DNA of 64,000 nt, taken from assembly GCF_000219915.2 (NCBI RefSeq), contig NC_017964.1:3224001-3288000 (forward strand). The letters are read 5' to 3'. Numbering within the stretch: the stretch's first letter is position 1; every line of letters begins with the position of its first letter. Shown here piece after piece: positions 56,487-64,000 of this stretch. Origin of the DNA: Advenella kashmirensis WT001. GTDB lineage: Bacteria > Pseudomonadota > Gammaproteobacteria > Burkholderiales > Burkholderiaceae_B. Below the pieces are notes generated by a model. It was not told the DNA's origin, ran no database searches, and saw only the letters and a list, made by a program, of their open reading frames with translations. Position numbers and translations under genes: made by a program.

Positions 56487-56926
56487 TGGCCAGAATACAA
56501 AACCGCCGCGGTCGCGGGCGCCGCATGAAAAACGAGATGAACGTCGTGCCGTATATCGACGTGATGCTTGTGTTGCTGGTTATTTTCATGGTGACCGCTC
56601 CCATGATCACGCCAGGCCTGATCAACCTGCCGTCGGTCGGCCAGGCATCCGCTGTGCCGGCCACGCCGGTGGAAGTGGAAATGTCCGAAAACGGCGAAGT
56701 CAAAGTGCGCCAGCGCACTGCCGGCAAAAACTTTCAAACGATAGACAAAGCCAATATTGTGGAAGAAGTCAAAGCACTGGTTGAGCCCGACAGCCCTGTC
56801 GTGATTGCAGCAGACGGCAAAGTACCTTATGAAGAAGTCATGAAGGTTATGGACACGCTGCGCAGCAGTGGGCTGACACGCCTGGGCCTGCTGGTCAACC
56901 AGAAATCAACAGACGGCAAAAAGTAA
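56486..56926 (+). CDS. tolR: TolR
   Basis: A 146-residue partner of TolQ with one N-terminal membrane helix. The proton-carrying aspartate is in NVVPYIDVMLVLLVIFMV, and the periplasmic domain follows (VVIAADGKVPYEEVMKVMD). The frame is intact and translationally coupled to tolQ. Confidence 0.96.
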   Translation: MARIQNRRGRGRRMKNEMNVVPYIDVMLVLLVIFMVTAPMITPGLINLPSVGQASAVPATPVEVEMSENGEVKVRQRTAGKNFQTIDKANIVEEVKALVEPDSPVVIAADGKVPYEEVMKVMDTLRSSGLTRLGLLVNQKSTDGKK

Positions 56927-56966
56927 GCCGTCCCGCCCATTCTTATTGCCACCACATCTCAATTTA

Positions 56967-58169
56967 ATGAAGCACTTCGACAATCCTAACGAATTTTATG
57001 ATGAAGGAGATAATCGCAAAGGCCTGATCGGCGCGGTTATCCTTCACGCTTTGTTAGTGATCGCGCTGATCGCCGGACTGTTCCAATCTACCGAAGCGCC
57101 GACCGGCCCGGTACAGCTTGAGTTGTGGACCGAGGGCGAAAATCAGGTATTGCAACCGCCGGCACAAACGCGCACGCCGGACCCTGCCGAAGAAGACACC
57201 CAAAACGAAGAAGAGGAAGCAGCCTCGCCCCCGCCACCGCCCTCACGGGCTGCTGCGGCAGCCGCTGCGGCTGCGGCTGCGCAACAAGCGCGCGCCCAGC
57301 AATCGCAAGCAACAGACAGCGAACAGGAAGACCCGGATATCGCGCTGGAAAAGAAACGCAAGGACGAGGCGCGGAAAAAAGCGAAAGAATTAGCCGACGC
57401 CAAAGCCCGTGCTCAGGAAGAAGCCAAGGAAGCGGCCAAAGCCCAGGCCGAGGCCAAACGCAAGGCTGAATTGGAAGCCAAGGCCGAAGCAGAAGCAGAA
57501 GCGAAGGCCAGAGAGCAGGCCAAAGCCGAAGCGCAAGCCAAGGCTGCCGCTGCAGCAAAAGCCCGCGAGCAAGCAAAAGCGAAAGCCGATGCCAAAGCTC
57601 GCGCCGAAGCCGAAGCCCGTGAAGAAGCCGAAGCCAAAGAAAAAGCAAAAGAAGAAGCCTCTGCCAAAGCCAAGGAAGCGGCCGAGGCCAAAGCCAAGGC
57701 TGCCGCCGAGGCCAAGGCAAAAGCGGCTGCCGAAGCCAAGGCCAAGGCTGCAGCAAAAGCCAAGGCCGATGCCCGCAAAGCAGCGCAGGCCAAGGCAAAA
57801 GCCGAATCCAAGGGCGATGCCCTGCGTGCCGCCATGCGTGGCGACGTCAGCAGCACCGCCGGTATTCGTGGCGGCCAGAGTGACCGCAATCAGGTCGGTG
57901 GCGGTGGCGGTAATTCCGGCTACGCGCGACGCGTGCAACAGTGCGTGGAGCCACGCCTGAGATTTTCCGGTAATCAGCGTCTGAAAGTGACTTATCGCGT
58001 TGACTTCGACAGCAACTTCACGCCAACTGGCGCCAAAATCCTGGTGCGCTCGGGCAACCCGGCCTTCGACCGCGCGGTGCAGGCCGCCCTCATGGCCTGC
58101 AAACCGTTCCCCAAACCTCCAGGCGGCGATTCCTATGTGACTGGCCCGTATCGCTACAACCCGAACTAA
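56967..58169 (+). CDS. tolA: TolA
   Basis: A 400-residue inner-membrane-anchored protein that spans the periplasm and contacts Pal/TolB. Membrane helix at about residues 20-40 (GAVILHALLVIALIAGLF), a proline/alanine stretch, then a long Lys/Ala/Glu-rich helix (about residues 125-290, repeated AKAKA/AEAKA units), and a C-terminal globular TolA-III domain with CVEPRLRFSG and AALMACKPFPKPPGG. ATG at 56967 is preferred over 56946. The low-complexity middle produces large false reading frames on the other strand. Confidence 0.93.
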   Translation: MKHFDNPNEFYDEGDNRKGLIGAVILHALLVIALIAGLFQSTEAPTGPVQLELWTEGENQVLQPPAQTRTPDPAEEDTQNEEEEAASPPPPPSRAAAAAAAAAAAQQARAQQSQATDSEQEDPDIALEKKRKDEARKKAKELADAKARAQEEAKEAAKAQAEAKRKAELEAKAEAEAEAKAREQAKAEAQAKAAAAAKAREQAKAKADAKARAEAEAREEAEAKEKAKEEASAKAKEAAEAKAKAAAEAKAKAAAEAKAKAAAKAKADARKAAQAKAKAESKGDALRAAMRGDVSSTAGIRGGQSDRNQVGGGGGNSGYARRVQQCVEPRLRFSGNQRLKVTYRVDFDSNFTPTGAKILVRSGNPAFDRAVQAALMACKPFPKPPGGDSYVTGPYRYNPN

Positions 58170-58217
58170 TGCCAACTGGCATAGTGGGGTCGATCGAAAA
58201 ATCGTGAAACAACATTT

Positions 58218-58250
58218 GCCCGCTCTGCCTCGGCAAAGCGGGCTTTATTG
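58218..58250 (+). terminator. Hairpin between tolA and tolB
   Basis: GCCCGCT / AGCGGGC stem with a 12-base loop followed by TTTATTG. It may be a weak or partial terminator separating tolQRA from tolB-pal-cpoB transcripts. Confidence 0.6.
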
Positions 58251-58290
58251 ATACACTGTCGTTATTACATTCTGTAAGGAGACCGCAGTC

Positions 58291-59569
58291 ATGACTGCCT
58301 CAATCAAAAAGGAACTGCTGCCGTTCCCGCCCGTGCTGTGCAGCGTTATGTCGGCATCTTGATGACCTGGGCGCTATTTGTTGCCGTCGTGTTCTATTCC
58401 ATCGCCCACGCCCAGGTAAACGTAGAGCTGCGCGGTTCAGGCTCTGCCAATAAATTCCCGATCGTTGTCGCTAATTTTGAAGGCCCCAATGGGGCGGAAA
58501 TTGCCAATATCATTCGCGCCGACCTGACCCGTTCGGGCCAGTTCGAAGTCAAGAGCACCGGTGATCTGACACTGGGCGCCAACAGCACACCGGATTGGGC
58601 AGCCATATCCCAGGCTGGCGGCACGACCGTTGCCTACGGCACAGTCAATGGCAACAGCGTCGATTATCGTCTGGCAGATGCTGCTCAGCAGTCGCAACTG
58701 GATGCCAAGAACATTTCAGAAGCGCAAATGCGCCGACTTGCCCATAGGGTAGCCGATGCTATTTACGAAAAAACAACAGGTGTACGTGGTATTTTTGCAA
58801 CGAGAATTGCCTACACCACCGGCCGCCAATTGGTCGTCGCTGACGCCGACGGAGAGGGCCGCAAGGTCGTGGCTAGTTCGTCTTCTTCGCTCATTTCTCC
58901 GGCTTGGTCTCCCGATGGCACGCGTCTGGCCTATGTGAGTTTTGAAGGGGGCAAACCCATAGTTTACGTGCAGAACCTGAGCACCGGCGGACGCACAGTG
59001 GCAGCCAACTTCAAGGGCAACAACAGCGCCCTGCGTGGTCTCCGAACGGTAGTCAGCTTGCCGTGGCGCTAAGTCAAGGGGGTATTTCACAAATTTACCT
59101 GGTCAGCGCAGGCGGCGGTTCAAGCCAGCAACGCCTGACCAACTCAGCGGAAATTGACACTGAACCGTTCTTTTTCCCTAATGGAAGTGGCATTGTTTTC
59201 ACCAGCGACCGAGGGGGTAGCGCACAGGTCTATCGCGCCGGTTTAGGAGGGGGTGCAGCCAGCCGTCTGACCTTCAGTGGATCACAAAATGTTTCGCCAA
59301 AAATATCACCAGATGGGTCAAAACTGGTATATTCTAGCTTACGAGGTGGGTCATATGTTATTGCTATAAGTAGTCTTGGCTCTGGATCTGATCAGGTACT
59401 GACTTCTGGCGGCAATGATCTTTCTCCAAGTTTCGCACCTAACGGAATGCAAGTGCTCTACGCAGCAGGTGGCGGTCTCGGTATCGTCAATGCTGACGGT
59501 TCGTTCCAGGCCTCAATACCCTCGTCTGGCAATGTGACTGGTGCGGCTTGGGGGCCGTTTACAAAATAA
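58291..59569 (+). CDS. tolB: TolB (frame interrupted)
   Basis: A periplasmic beta-propeller protein binding Pal. It has a signal peptide (LMTWALFVAVVFYSIAHAQ), the N-terminal TolB domain (VELRGSGSANKFPIVVANFEG) and WD-like repeats such as SPAWSPDGTRLAYVS. Near 59030 one C is missing (GCCC(C)TGCGTGG). The start is uncertain: ATG at 58291 has AAGGAG at good distance but its frame breaks about 40 bases later, so another indel near 58320-58337 is likely; ATG at 58362 (MTWALFV) would avoid it. About 425 residues. Confidence 0.92.
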
Positions 59570-59601
59570 GTTTATTTTTGACTTTGATAAAGGAAATTAC
59601 C

Positions 59602-60084
59602 ATGGGTTCTCGCATTGCAAAAACACTTGCCATTGCTAGTTTGGCTGCCACACTGGCAGCGTGTAGCTCTACTCCTGTAGACGGCACTGCTGGAGCTGGA
59701 ACAGGCACTTCCAACGCCGTTATGGATCCATTCAACCCTAACAGCCCACTGGCACAGCAACGCTCTGTTTACTTTGCTTACGATAGCTATGTTGTTGAGC
59801 AGCAATACCAGCCCGTTGTTCAAATGCACGCACAATACCTGGCAGCTAATGCTAACCAGCGTGTTCGCATCGAAGGCAATACCGATGCACGCGGCAGCGC
59901 CGAATACAACTTGGCACTGGGTCAGCGTCGCTCTGTAGCAGTTGCCAACCAGCTGACACAACAGGGTGTAAGCCCTAACCAGATCGAAGCAGTCAGCTTC
60001 GGTAAAGAGCGTCCAAAAGCAGAAGGTTCTACTGAAGAAGCCTATGCTGAAAACCGTCGCGCAGACATTAACTATCAGCGTTAA
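59602..60084 (+). CDS. pal: Peptidoglycan-associated lipoprotein Pal
   Basis: A 160-residue outer-membrane lipoprotein with lipobox LAAC (cysteine at about residue 21) and a C-terminal OmpA-like peptidoglycan-binding domain (RVRIEGNTDARGSAEYNLAL, then QRRSVAVANQL). ATG at 59602 is preceded by AAAGGAAATTACC. Codon use is more biased (many GCT, CGT, GGT codons) than in neighbours, as expected for a highly expressed gene. The frame is intact. Confidence 0.96.
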   Translation: MGSRIAKTLAIASLAATLAACSSTPVDGTAGAGTGTSNAVMDPFNPNSPLAQQRSVYFAYDSYVVEQQYQPVVQMHAQYLAANANQRVRIEGNTDARGSAEYNLALGQRRSVAVANQLTQQGVSPNQIEAVSFGKERPKAEGSTEEAYAENRRADINYQR

Positions 60085-60110
60085 TCCTGCTTTGTAGGTT
60101 AAGCTCACTG

Positions 60111-60148
60111 CGCCGCAAACGGTTCTGCCGTTGCGGCGTTGCTGTTTT
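60111..60148 (+). terminator. Hairpin between pal and cpoB
   Basis: CGCCGCAAACGG / CCGTTGCGGCG near-perfect stem with a five-base loop, followed by TTGCTGTTTT. It could reduce readthrough into cpoB after the highly expressed pal. Confidence 0.7.
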
Positions 60149-60160
60149 AACGGAGTCCAT

Positions 60161-60841
60161 ATGAAATTGAAGAAATCACATTCCCTGCTCATTGCCTCAT
60201 CTGCCCTTGTACTCAGTCTGAGTGCCAATCAAGCATATGCGTTTGAAGACGAAGATGCTCGGCGTGCCATTCTTGACCTGCGCTCCCAGTTAAGACAAAC
60301 CCAGCAAAACAACGTCGATCTGACCAATAAAATCAATAATCTGCAACAACAGATCACGCAATTGCGCGGCACTATTGAAACGGTCAACCATCAGGCGCGC
60401 ATGGCTCAGCAATCGGGCCAGCAAGCAGCCAATCCTGACGTTCCTCCATCACCGCAGGTGGGTGACCCGAACGAGCAGCAAAGCTATGATAGCGCTCTTG
60501 ATCTGTTCCGCCAGGGCAACTACGCGGAAGCCAGTACCGCACTGAACCGCTTCGCCCAGCAATATCCTAACAGCCCGCTGGCGCCAAGCGCTCGCTTCTA
60601 TGAAGGCAGCAGCCGCTATGCGAACAAGGATTTCAACGGTTCCATACAGGGCTTGCAATCCATGGTTGCGGCCTATCCCCGCGATCCGAAAGCCGGAGAC
60701 GCACTGCTTGTGATTGCCGGCAGTCAGGTAGAATTGAATAACATTGCAGGTGCGAAAGCGACCTTGCAGCGCGTAGTGAACGAATACCCAAATACCCCTG
60801 CTGCCGATACAGCCCGGAATCGCCTGGAGCTGTTCCGCTAA
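60161..60841 (+). CDS. cpoB: Cell division coordinator CpoB (YbgF)
   Basis: A 226-residue periplasmic protein that couples peptidoglycan synthesis and outer-membrane constriction with TolA. The signal peptide ends near QAYAFED, a coiled coil follows (about residues 30-85), then TPR repeats (YDSALDLFRQGNYAEASTAL; ARFYEGSSRYANKDFNGSIQ). ATG at 60161 has a ribosome site CGGAG. Last gene of the tol locus. Confidence 0.94.
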   Translation: MKLKKSHSLLIASSALVLSLSANQAYAFEDEDARRAILDLRSQLRQTQQNNVDLTNKINNLQQQITQLRGTIETVNHQARMAQQSGQQAANPDVPPSPQVGDPNEQQSYDSALDLFRQGNYAEASTALNRFAQQYPNSPLAPSARFYEGSSRYANKDFNGSIQGLQSMVAAYPRDPKAGDALLVIAGSQVELNNIAGAKATLQRVVNEYPNTPAADTARNRLELFR

Positions 60842-60872
60842 GTTCGGGCCCCGATTCCGTTTTTACCGAAAG

Positions 60873-60904
60873 GCATCCGGAAGTCGCAGGATGCTTTTTT
60901 TATT
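60873..60904 (+). terminator. Rho-independent terminator after cpoB
   Basis: GCATCC / GGATGC stem with a ten-base loop followed by T7, 32 bases after the cpoB stop. It ends the tol transcript just ahead of the hydrolase gene. Confidence 0.8.
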
Positions 60905-60906
60905 TG

Positions 60907-61745
60907 ATGACGATGCAAAACGAATACCCGCAACATACGCTCACACTGGCCAGTACCACCCTTGCCTACCAGGACGTGGGGCAATCACCCACCTGTCTGT
61001 TGCTGGTCCATGGCTCACTATGTGACTTTCGTTTCTGGCGCTGGCAATTGCCTGACCTGTCTGCTGCCGTGCGTGTCATTGCGCCCAGCCTGCCGGGTTA
61101 CCCACCAGTATCGCCCATACTATCTGATGCAGGTGCGCGCTTTTCCATTGACCAGCATGCGACGGATCTATTTGCCTGATGGACCATTTGGGCATTCATC
61201 ACTTTGCCGTCCTGGGCCATTCCCGCGGCGGCCGCGTGGCAGCTGAAATGGCTTGCCGACGTCCTGATCGGGTAACGCATCTGCTGCTGGCTGATCCTGG
61301 CCTGGGTTCCGTACTGCCGGAAGACAGCATGCCCGCGCTGCCGTACCGCGATCTGGCGCTGGCAGCATATGAACACGGCGATACGGATACAGCGCTGGAA
61401 ATTTTCATTGACGGCGTCAGCGGTGCCGGCACCTGGAAACGCATGGTGTCCTGGTTCAAGGCGATGACGCGAGAGCAGGCCGCCACCCTGCCACTGATCA
61501 TCCGCGAGCCGCTATACGAGCTGAACCCATCTCGGATTAACGAATACGGTATTCCTGTGACACTCATGGGCGGATCGAACAGCCCGGCTCCCTTCCCCGC
61601 TATCCTGGATGCATTGCAGCAGCATTTTAGCCATGTGACACGCCATACGTTGACACCGGCCTCGCACGGCCTGAACCTGGCCCTGCCCCATGCATTCAAT
61701 CAGATCATTCTTGAGGAACTCATTCCAGAAACGCCTGCCCGGTAA
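60907..61745 (+). CDS. Alpha/beta hydrolase (frame interrupted)
   Basis: An alpha/beta-hydrolase-fold enzyme of about 279 residues. It has the oxyanion motif LLVHGSLCDFRFW, the nucleophile elbow GHSRGG and a C-terminal histidine in TPASHGLNL. One C is missing near 61175 in TTTGCC(C)TGATGG, between strands. The start ATG at 60907 directly follows the cpoB terminator T-run. The substrate cannot be named; esterase or lactonase-like activity is usual for the family. Confidence 0.87.
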
Positions 61746-61749
61746 TCGC

Positions 61750-63143
61750 ATGCAATCTCCTGCGCCCAGAATACGTCGTTCCGTACAGCGAAAAACCAGA
61801 CAGGCGTTGCGTCTGTCCAAAAAATCTTTACAGCTGCTCCTGATGCTTTGCGGCGCTGCGCTTGTTGCGCTGGTTTCCATTGGCTTTGCAATGATGGCCG
61901 ACTATGCGCTGGAGAAAAATCGTGAGTGGACACGCGCTTATCCCTATCTGATCTGGTTAGTCATGCCGCTGGCCTTCGTCTTGTTACGCTGGTGTGTCAT
62001 GCGCTTCGCCCCTTATTCGGCCGGCAGCGGCATTCCGCAAGTCATCGCCAGCCTGTCACTGCACCGCGACTCGCCCGGCAAACTGCGGCTGGTTTCGCTG
62101 GCGCAAGCAATCTGGAAAATTCCGCTTACCTTCCTGGGCCTGTTGGCTGGCGCGTCCATTGGTCGCGAAGGCCCTTCCGTACAGATCGGCGCTGCAGCGA
62201 TGCTGGCCTGGGGGCAATGGTGCCAGAAAATTGGCCTGCCTCTTAAAGGATTCAATACACGCGAGTGGATTGCAGCCGGCGCCGCCGGCGGGCTTGCCGC
62301 CGCATTCAACGCACCGCTTTCCGGCGTGATTTTTGCCATCGAAGAGATCGGCAAAGGGCTGGATCTGCGTTGGCAACGGCTGGTATTGCTGGGCGTACTG
62401 GCTGCGGGTTTTATCGTCGTTGCGTTGACCGGCGACAATCCTTATTTCGGCAGCTTTCATTCGTCGCCACTGCACGAAAAAATGCTCTTGTGGGCATTGC
62501 TTTGCGCGGTGGTCTGCGGTGTCGCCGGCGGTATTTTTGCGCGCCTGCTAAGCAAGGGGCTGGCCGGCTGCATGCCGTCAAGCTTGCGGCATCACGTGCA
62601 CAAGCATCCTTTATGGATGGCCGCACTAATGGGCCTGGTCGTGGCATTCCTGGGTTATCTGACTGCGGGCGGCGTGTTCGGCACCAGCTACGATGTCGCT
62701 AAAAATGCCTGATGATGTTGCCGCAGGATTCAGAACATTTCAGCATTGCCAAGTTGCTAGCCACGGTGGCCTCATACTGGGCGGGCATTCCCGGCGGTAT
62801 TTTTACGCCGGCTCTCACGACGGGTGCCGGCATCGGCGTGGAACTGGCCCATTCTGTCAACATGCAAGAGGCACAAAGCGTATTTGTCCTGATTTGCATG
62901 GCTGCCTTTCTTGCCGCGTCTACGCAGTCGCCCGTTACTGCCTCTGTCATCGTCATGGAAATGTCTGGCAGCCAGGCCATGCTTTTCTGGATGCTGCTGG
63001 CCAGCCTGGTTGCGACGGTCGTATCAAAACAAATCTGCCCGCAAGCGTTTTATCATTATTCTGCCGGACGCTTCCGGCAATTGGCGCTTAGCGAGGACGC
63101 GCGGCAGGGCGCCGCGCCTGTAAGAGCGGTTACTGATCGCTGA
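61750..63143 (+). CDS. ClC-family chloride channel/transporter (frame interrupted)
   Basis: A voltage-gated chloride channel (ClC) family protein of about 464 residues with many membrane helices. Selectivity motifs are present: GSGIPQV, GREGPSVQIG and, past the break, GIPGGIFTPALTTGAG. One C is missing near 62709 in AATGCC(C)TGATGATG. Whether it is a Cl-/H+ exchanger depends on the gating and proton glutamates; the glutamate in GREGP is present. ATG at 61750, four bases after the hydrolase stop. The end overlaps the convergent copper chaperone gene by 14 bases. Confidence 0.9.
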
Positions 63144-63684
63144 AACTGCGGGCTGATGGCGACTTGAGCGTGCACTGAACCGGTATTTTCTTGCCGGTGC
63201 CCAGCTCGAAATTGACCGTGATCTGTTGCCCTGCCTTTAAATCTGCCTTGGGCTTTTCCAGCATGGCGTGATAGGAACCCGGTTTGAACGACAAGGATTG
63301 GCCTGGCTCAATGGTAACGTCGGGCACCATCGCCATGGCTGACATGCCGTTTTTCTCGGTGGTCTCATGCAGCATGCTCATGCCAAACGCATCGGTTTGA
63401 ATACCTTTTAATACAACCGGTTCGGACTTGTCCTCGTTGTGCAATACAAAGAACCCGCCGGACGGCGCAACCTTGGGCAGCAGACGGATCCAGCAGTCCT
63501 GAACACGCAAATGATCAGAGCCCTTCACGGTGCTCGGCGCGCGCTCTGAGCTGGCGTGCATCGCGTGATTACCATGAGCGCCGCCGTGGCTGCCACCCTG
63601 ATGATCGGCCAGAGCCAGTGTGCTATACAAAGAGGCTGTCGTTGCACCCAGTATGGTGAAAGCCAGAACTAATTTTTTCATCAT
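63130..63684 (-). CDS. PCu(A)C periplasmic copper chaperone
   Basis: A 184-residue periplasmic copper(I) chaperone for cytochrome oxidase CuA assembly. A signal peptide (ending near ALADHQ) is followed by a histidine-rich stretch (GGSHGGAHGNHAMHAS), then the PCuAC domain with metal residues in MSMLHETTEKNGMSAM and SYHAMLEK. A second histidine-rich region at the C terminus, common in family members, is absent. ATG at 63684 or the next one at 63681. Confidence 0.92.
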   Translation of the reverse strand: MMKKLVLAFTILGATTASLYSTLALADHQGGSHGGAHGNHAMHASSERAPSTVKGSDHLRVQDCWIRLLPKVAPSGGFFVLHNEDKSEPVVLKGIQTDAFGMSMLHETTEKNGMSAMAMVPDVTIEPGQSLSFKPGSYHAMLEKPKADLKAGQQITVNFELGTGKKIPVQCTLKSPSARSFSDQ

Positions 63685-63838
63685 TCTTCCAAACTAATAA
63701 ATAAAAAAGGACAATATTACGCCGGACAAAAACACGATGGCGCCGGTTTGGTCTCGGTCATGGCTACCTGCTTGATTTAAATCAAATCAAGCCATACTAA
63801 TCAAGCCATTTGGATTCAGCCACAACAGTGGGCTGCAA

Positions 63839-64000
63839 TCATTTCTGCCGTTCATCAGCGATGATATCACTGTAGCGCCCCACATCCTGCTCATGCGCCT
63901 CATCGATCTCGCGCTCCTGCAATGCCTGCGCATACCACTGCTGCATACCCGACAAGGCCAGCATGCGTGCTACATAATCGGCGGCAGCGCCTTGCATCGG
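63839..64000 (-). CDS. Probable glutathione S-transferase, C-terminal fragment
   Basis: The last 53 codons of a minus-strand gene that continues beyond the right edge. The residues DYVARMLALSGMQQWYAQAL resemble the helical C-terminal domain end of bacterial glutathione S-transferases (YVARMxALPxMQxW). The stop is TGA at 63841-63839. Too short for more than a tentative family call. Confidence 0.5.
   Translation of the reverse strand, partial: PMQGAAADYVARMLALSGMQQWYAQALQEREIDEAHEQDVGRYSDIIADERQK

Noticed and set aside
57088..58175. Long minus-strand and alternative-frame ORFs antisense to tolA
   Set aside because: Produced by the Ala/Lys/Glu-rich repeat of tolA, which lacks stops in several frames.

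Overview
The window is a 64 kb piece of a betaproteobacterial chromosome, most likely Burkholderiales, family Alcaligenaceae (an Advenella-like genus is my guess, not a demonstrated identity). Support comes from the mraZ-rsmH-ftsL-ftsI order, the intact-order tolQRAB-pal-cpoB locus, 6S RNA next to zapA, RppH with a long basic tail beside proS, and the codon use and protein style.

Layout. 0-3.2 kb: start of the division/cell-wall cluster on the minus strand (mraZ, rsmH, ftsL, ftsI running off the left edge) behind a four-repeat MraZ box, then RNase P RNA. 3.9-8.6 kb: Uup-type ABC-F ATPase, an O-methyltransferase, dihydroorotase pyrC and a stand-alone SWIB protein. 8.7-14.2 kb: a GntR/FCD regulator divergent from a non-phosphorylative L-fucose-type sugar catabolism operon (enolase-superfamily dehydratase, lactonase, short-chain dehydrogenase, mutarotase, FucP-like symporter). 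14.3-17 kb: a small DsrE-like protein and a Fur-box-preceded TonB-dependent siderophore receptor. 17-23 kb: a second catabolic cluster (Zn-alcohol dehydrogenase, MHS-type transporter, SDR, HpsN/HisD-like dehydrogenase) divergent from a LacI regulator with two recognisable operators; the gene set resembles dihydroxypropanesulfonate (DHPS) catabolism. 23.3-29.5 kb: a complete minus-strand rRNA operon (16S, tRNA-Ile, tRNA-Ala, 23S, 5S) with P1 promoter, boxA elements and terminator, followed by an unusually long gene-free stretch to 30.9 kb. 30.9-36.4 kb: LysR regulator, ACS-type transporter, DUF2848 protein, amidase and a DUF1089 protein. 36.6-45.5 kb: a methylamine dehydrogenase locus (mauF-B-E-D-A-G and a small cupredoxin on minus; AraC regulator, mauM, mauN on plus) with azurin in the place where amicyanin would be expected. 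45.7-53.5 kb: Lrp regulator divergent from hppD, msrA, cytochrome c, lgt, a SIMPL protein, 6S RNA, zapA and a coiled-coil partner, a beta-hydroxyacid dehydrogenase, rppH. 53.6-61 kb: proS, then ybgC-tolQ-tolR-tolA-tolB-pal-cpoB. 61-64 kb: alpha/beta hydrolase, ClC chloride channel, PCu(A)C copper chaperone, and the C-terminal end of a probable glutathione S-transferase.

The most striking whole-window feature is that about twenty genes, including genes expected to be essential (ftsI, ftsL, lgt) and most of the Tol locus, are broken by a single-base indel, nearly always the loss of one base from a short G or C run. I read this as sequencing or assembly error rather than gene decay, and have annotated these genes across the break. 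No CRISPR array, transposase or prophage was seen. The most interesting biology is the mau locus: its TTQ light-chain precursor is methylamine-dehydrogenase-like but carries two extra cysteines, no amicyanin gene is present, and an azurin gene lies convergent to mauN. I do not see a wholly undescribed system.
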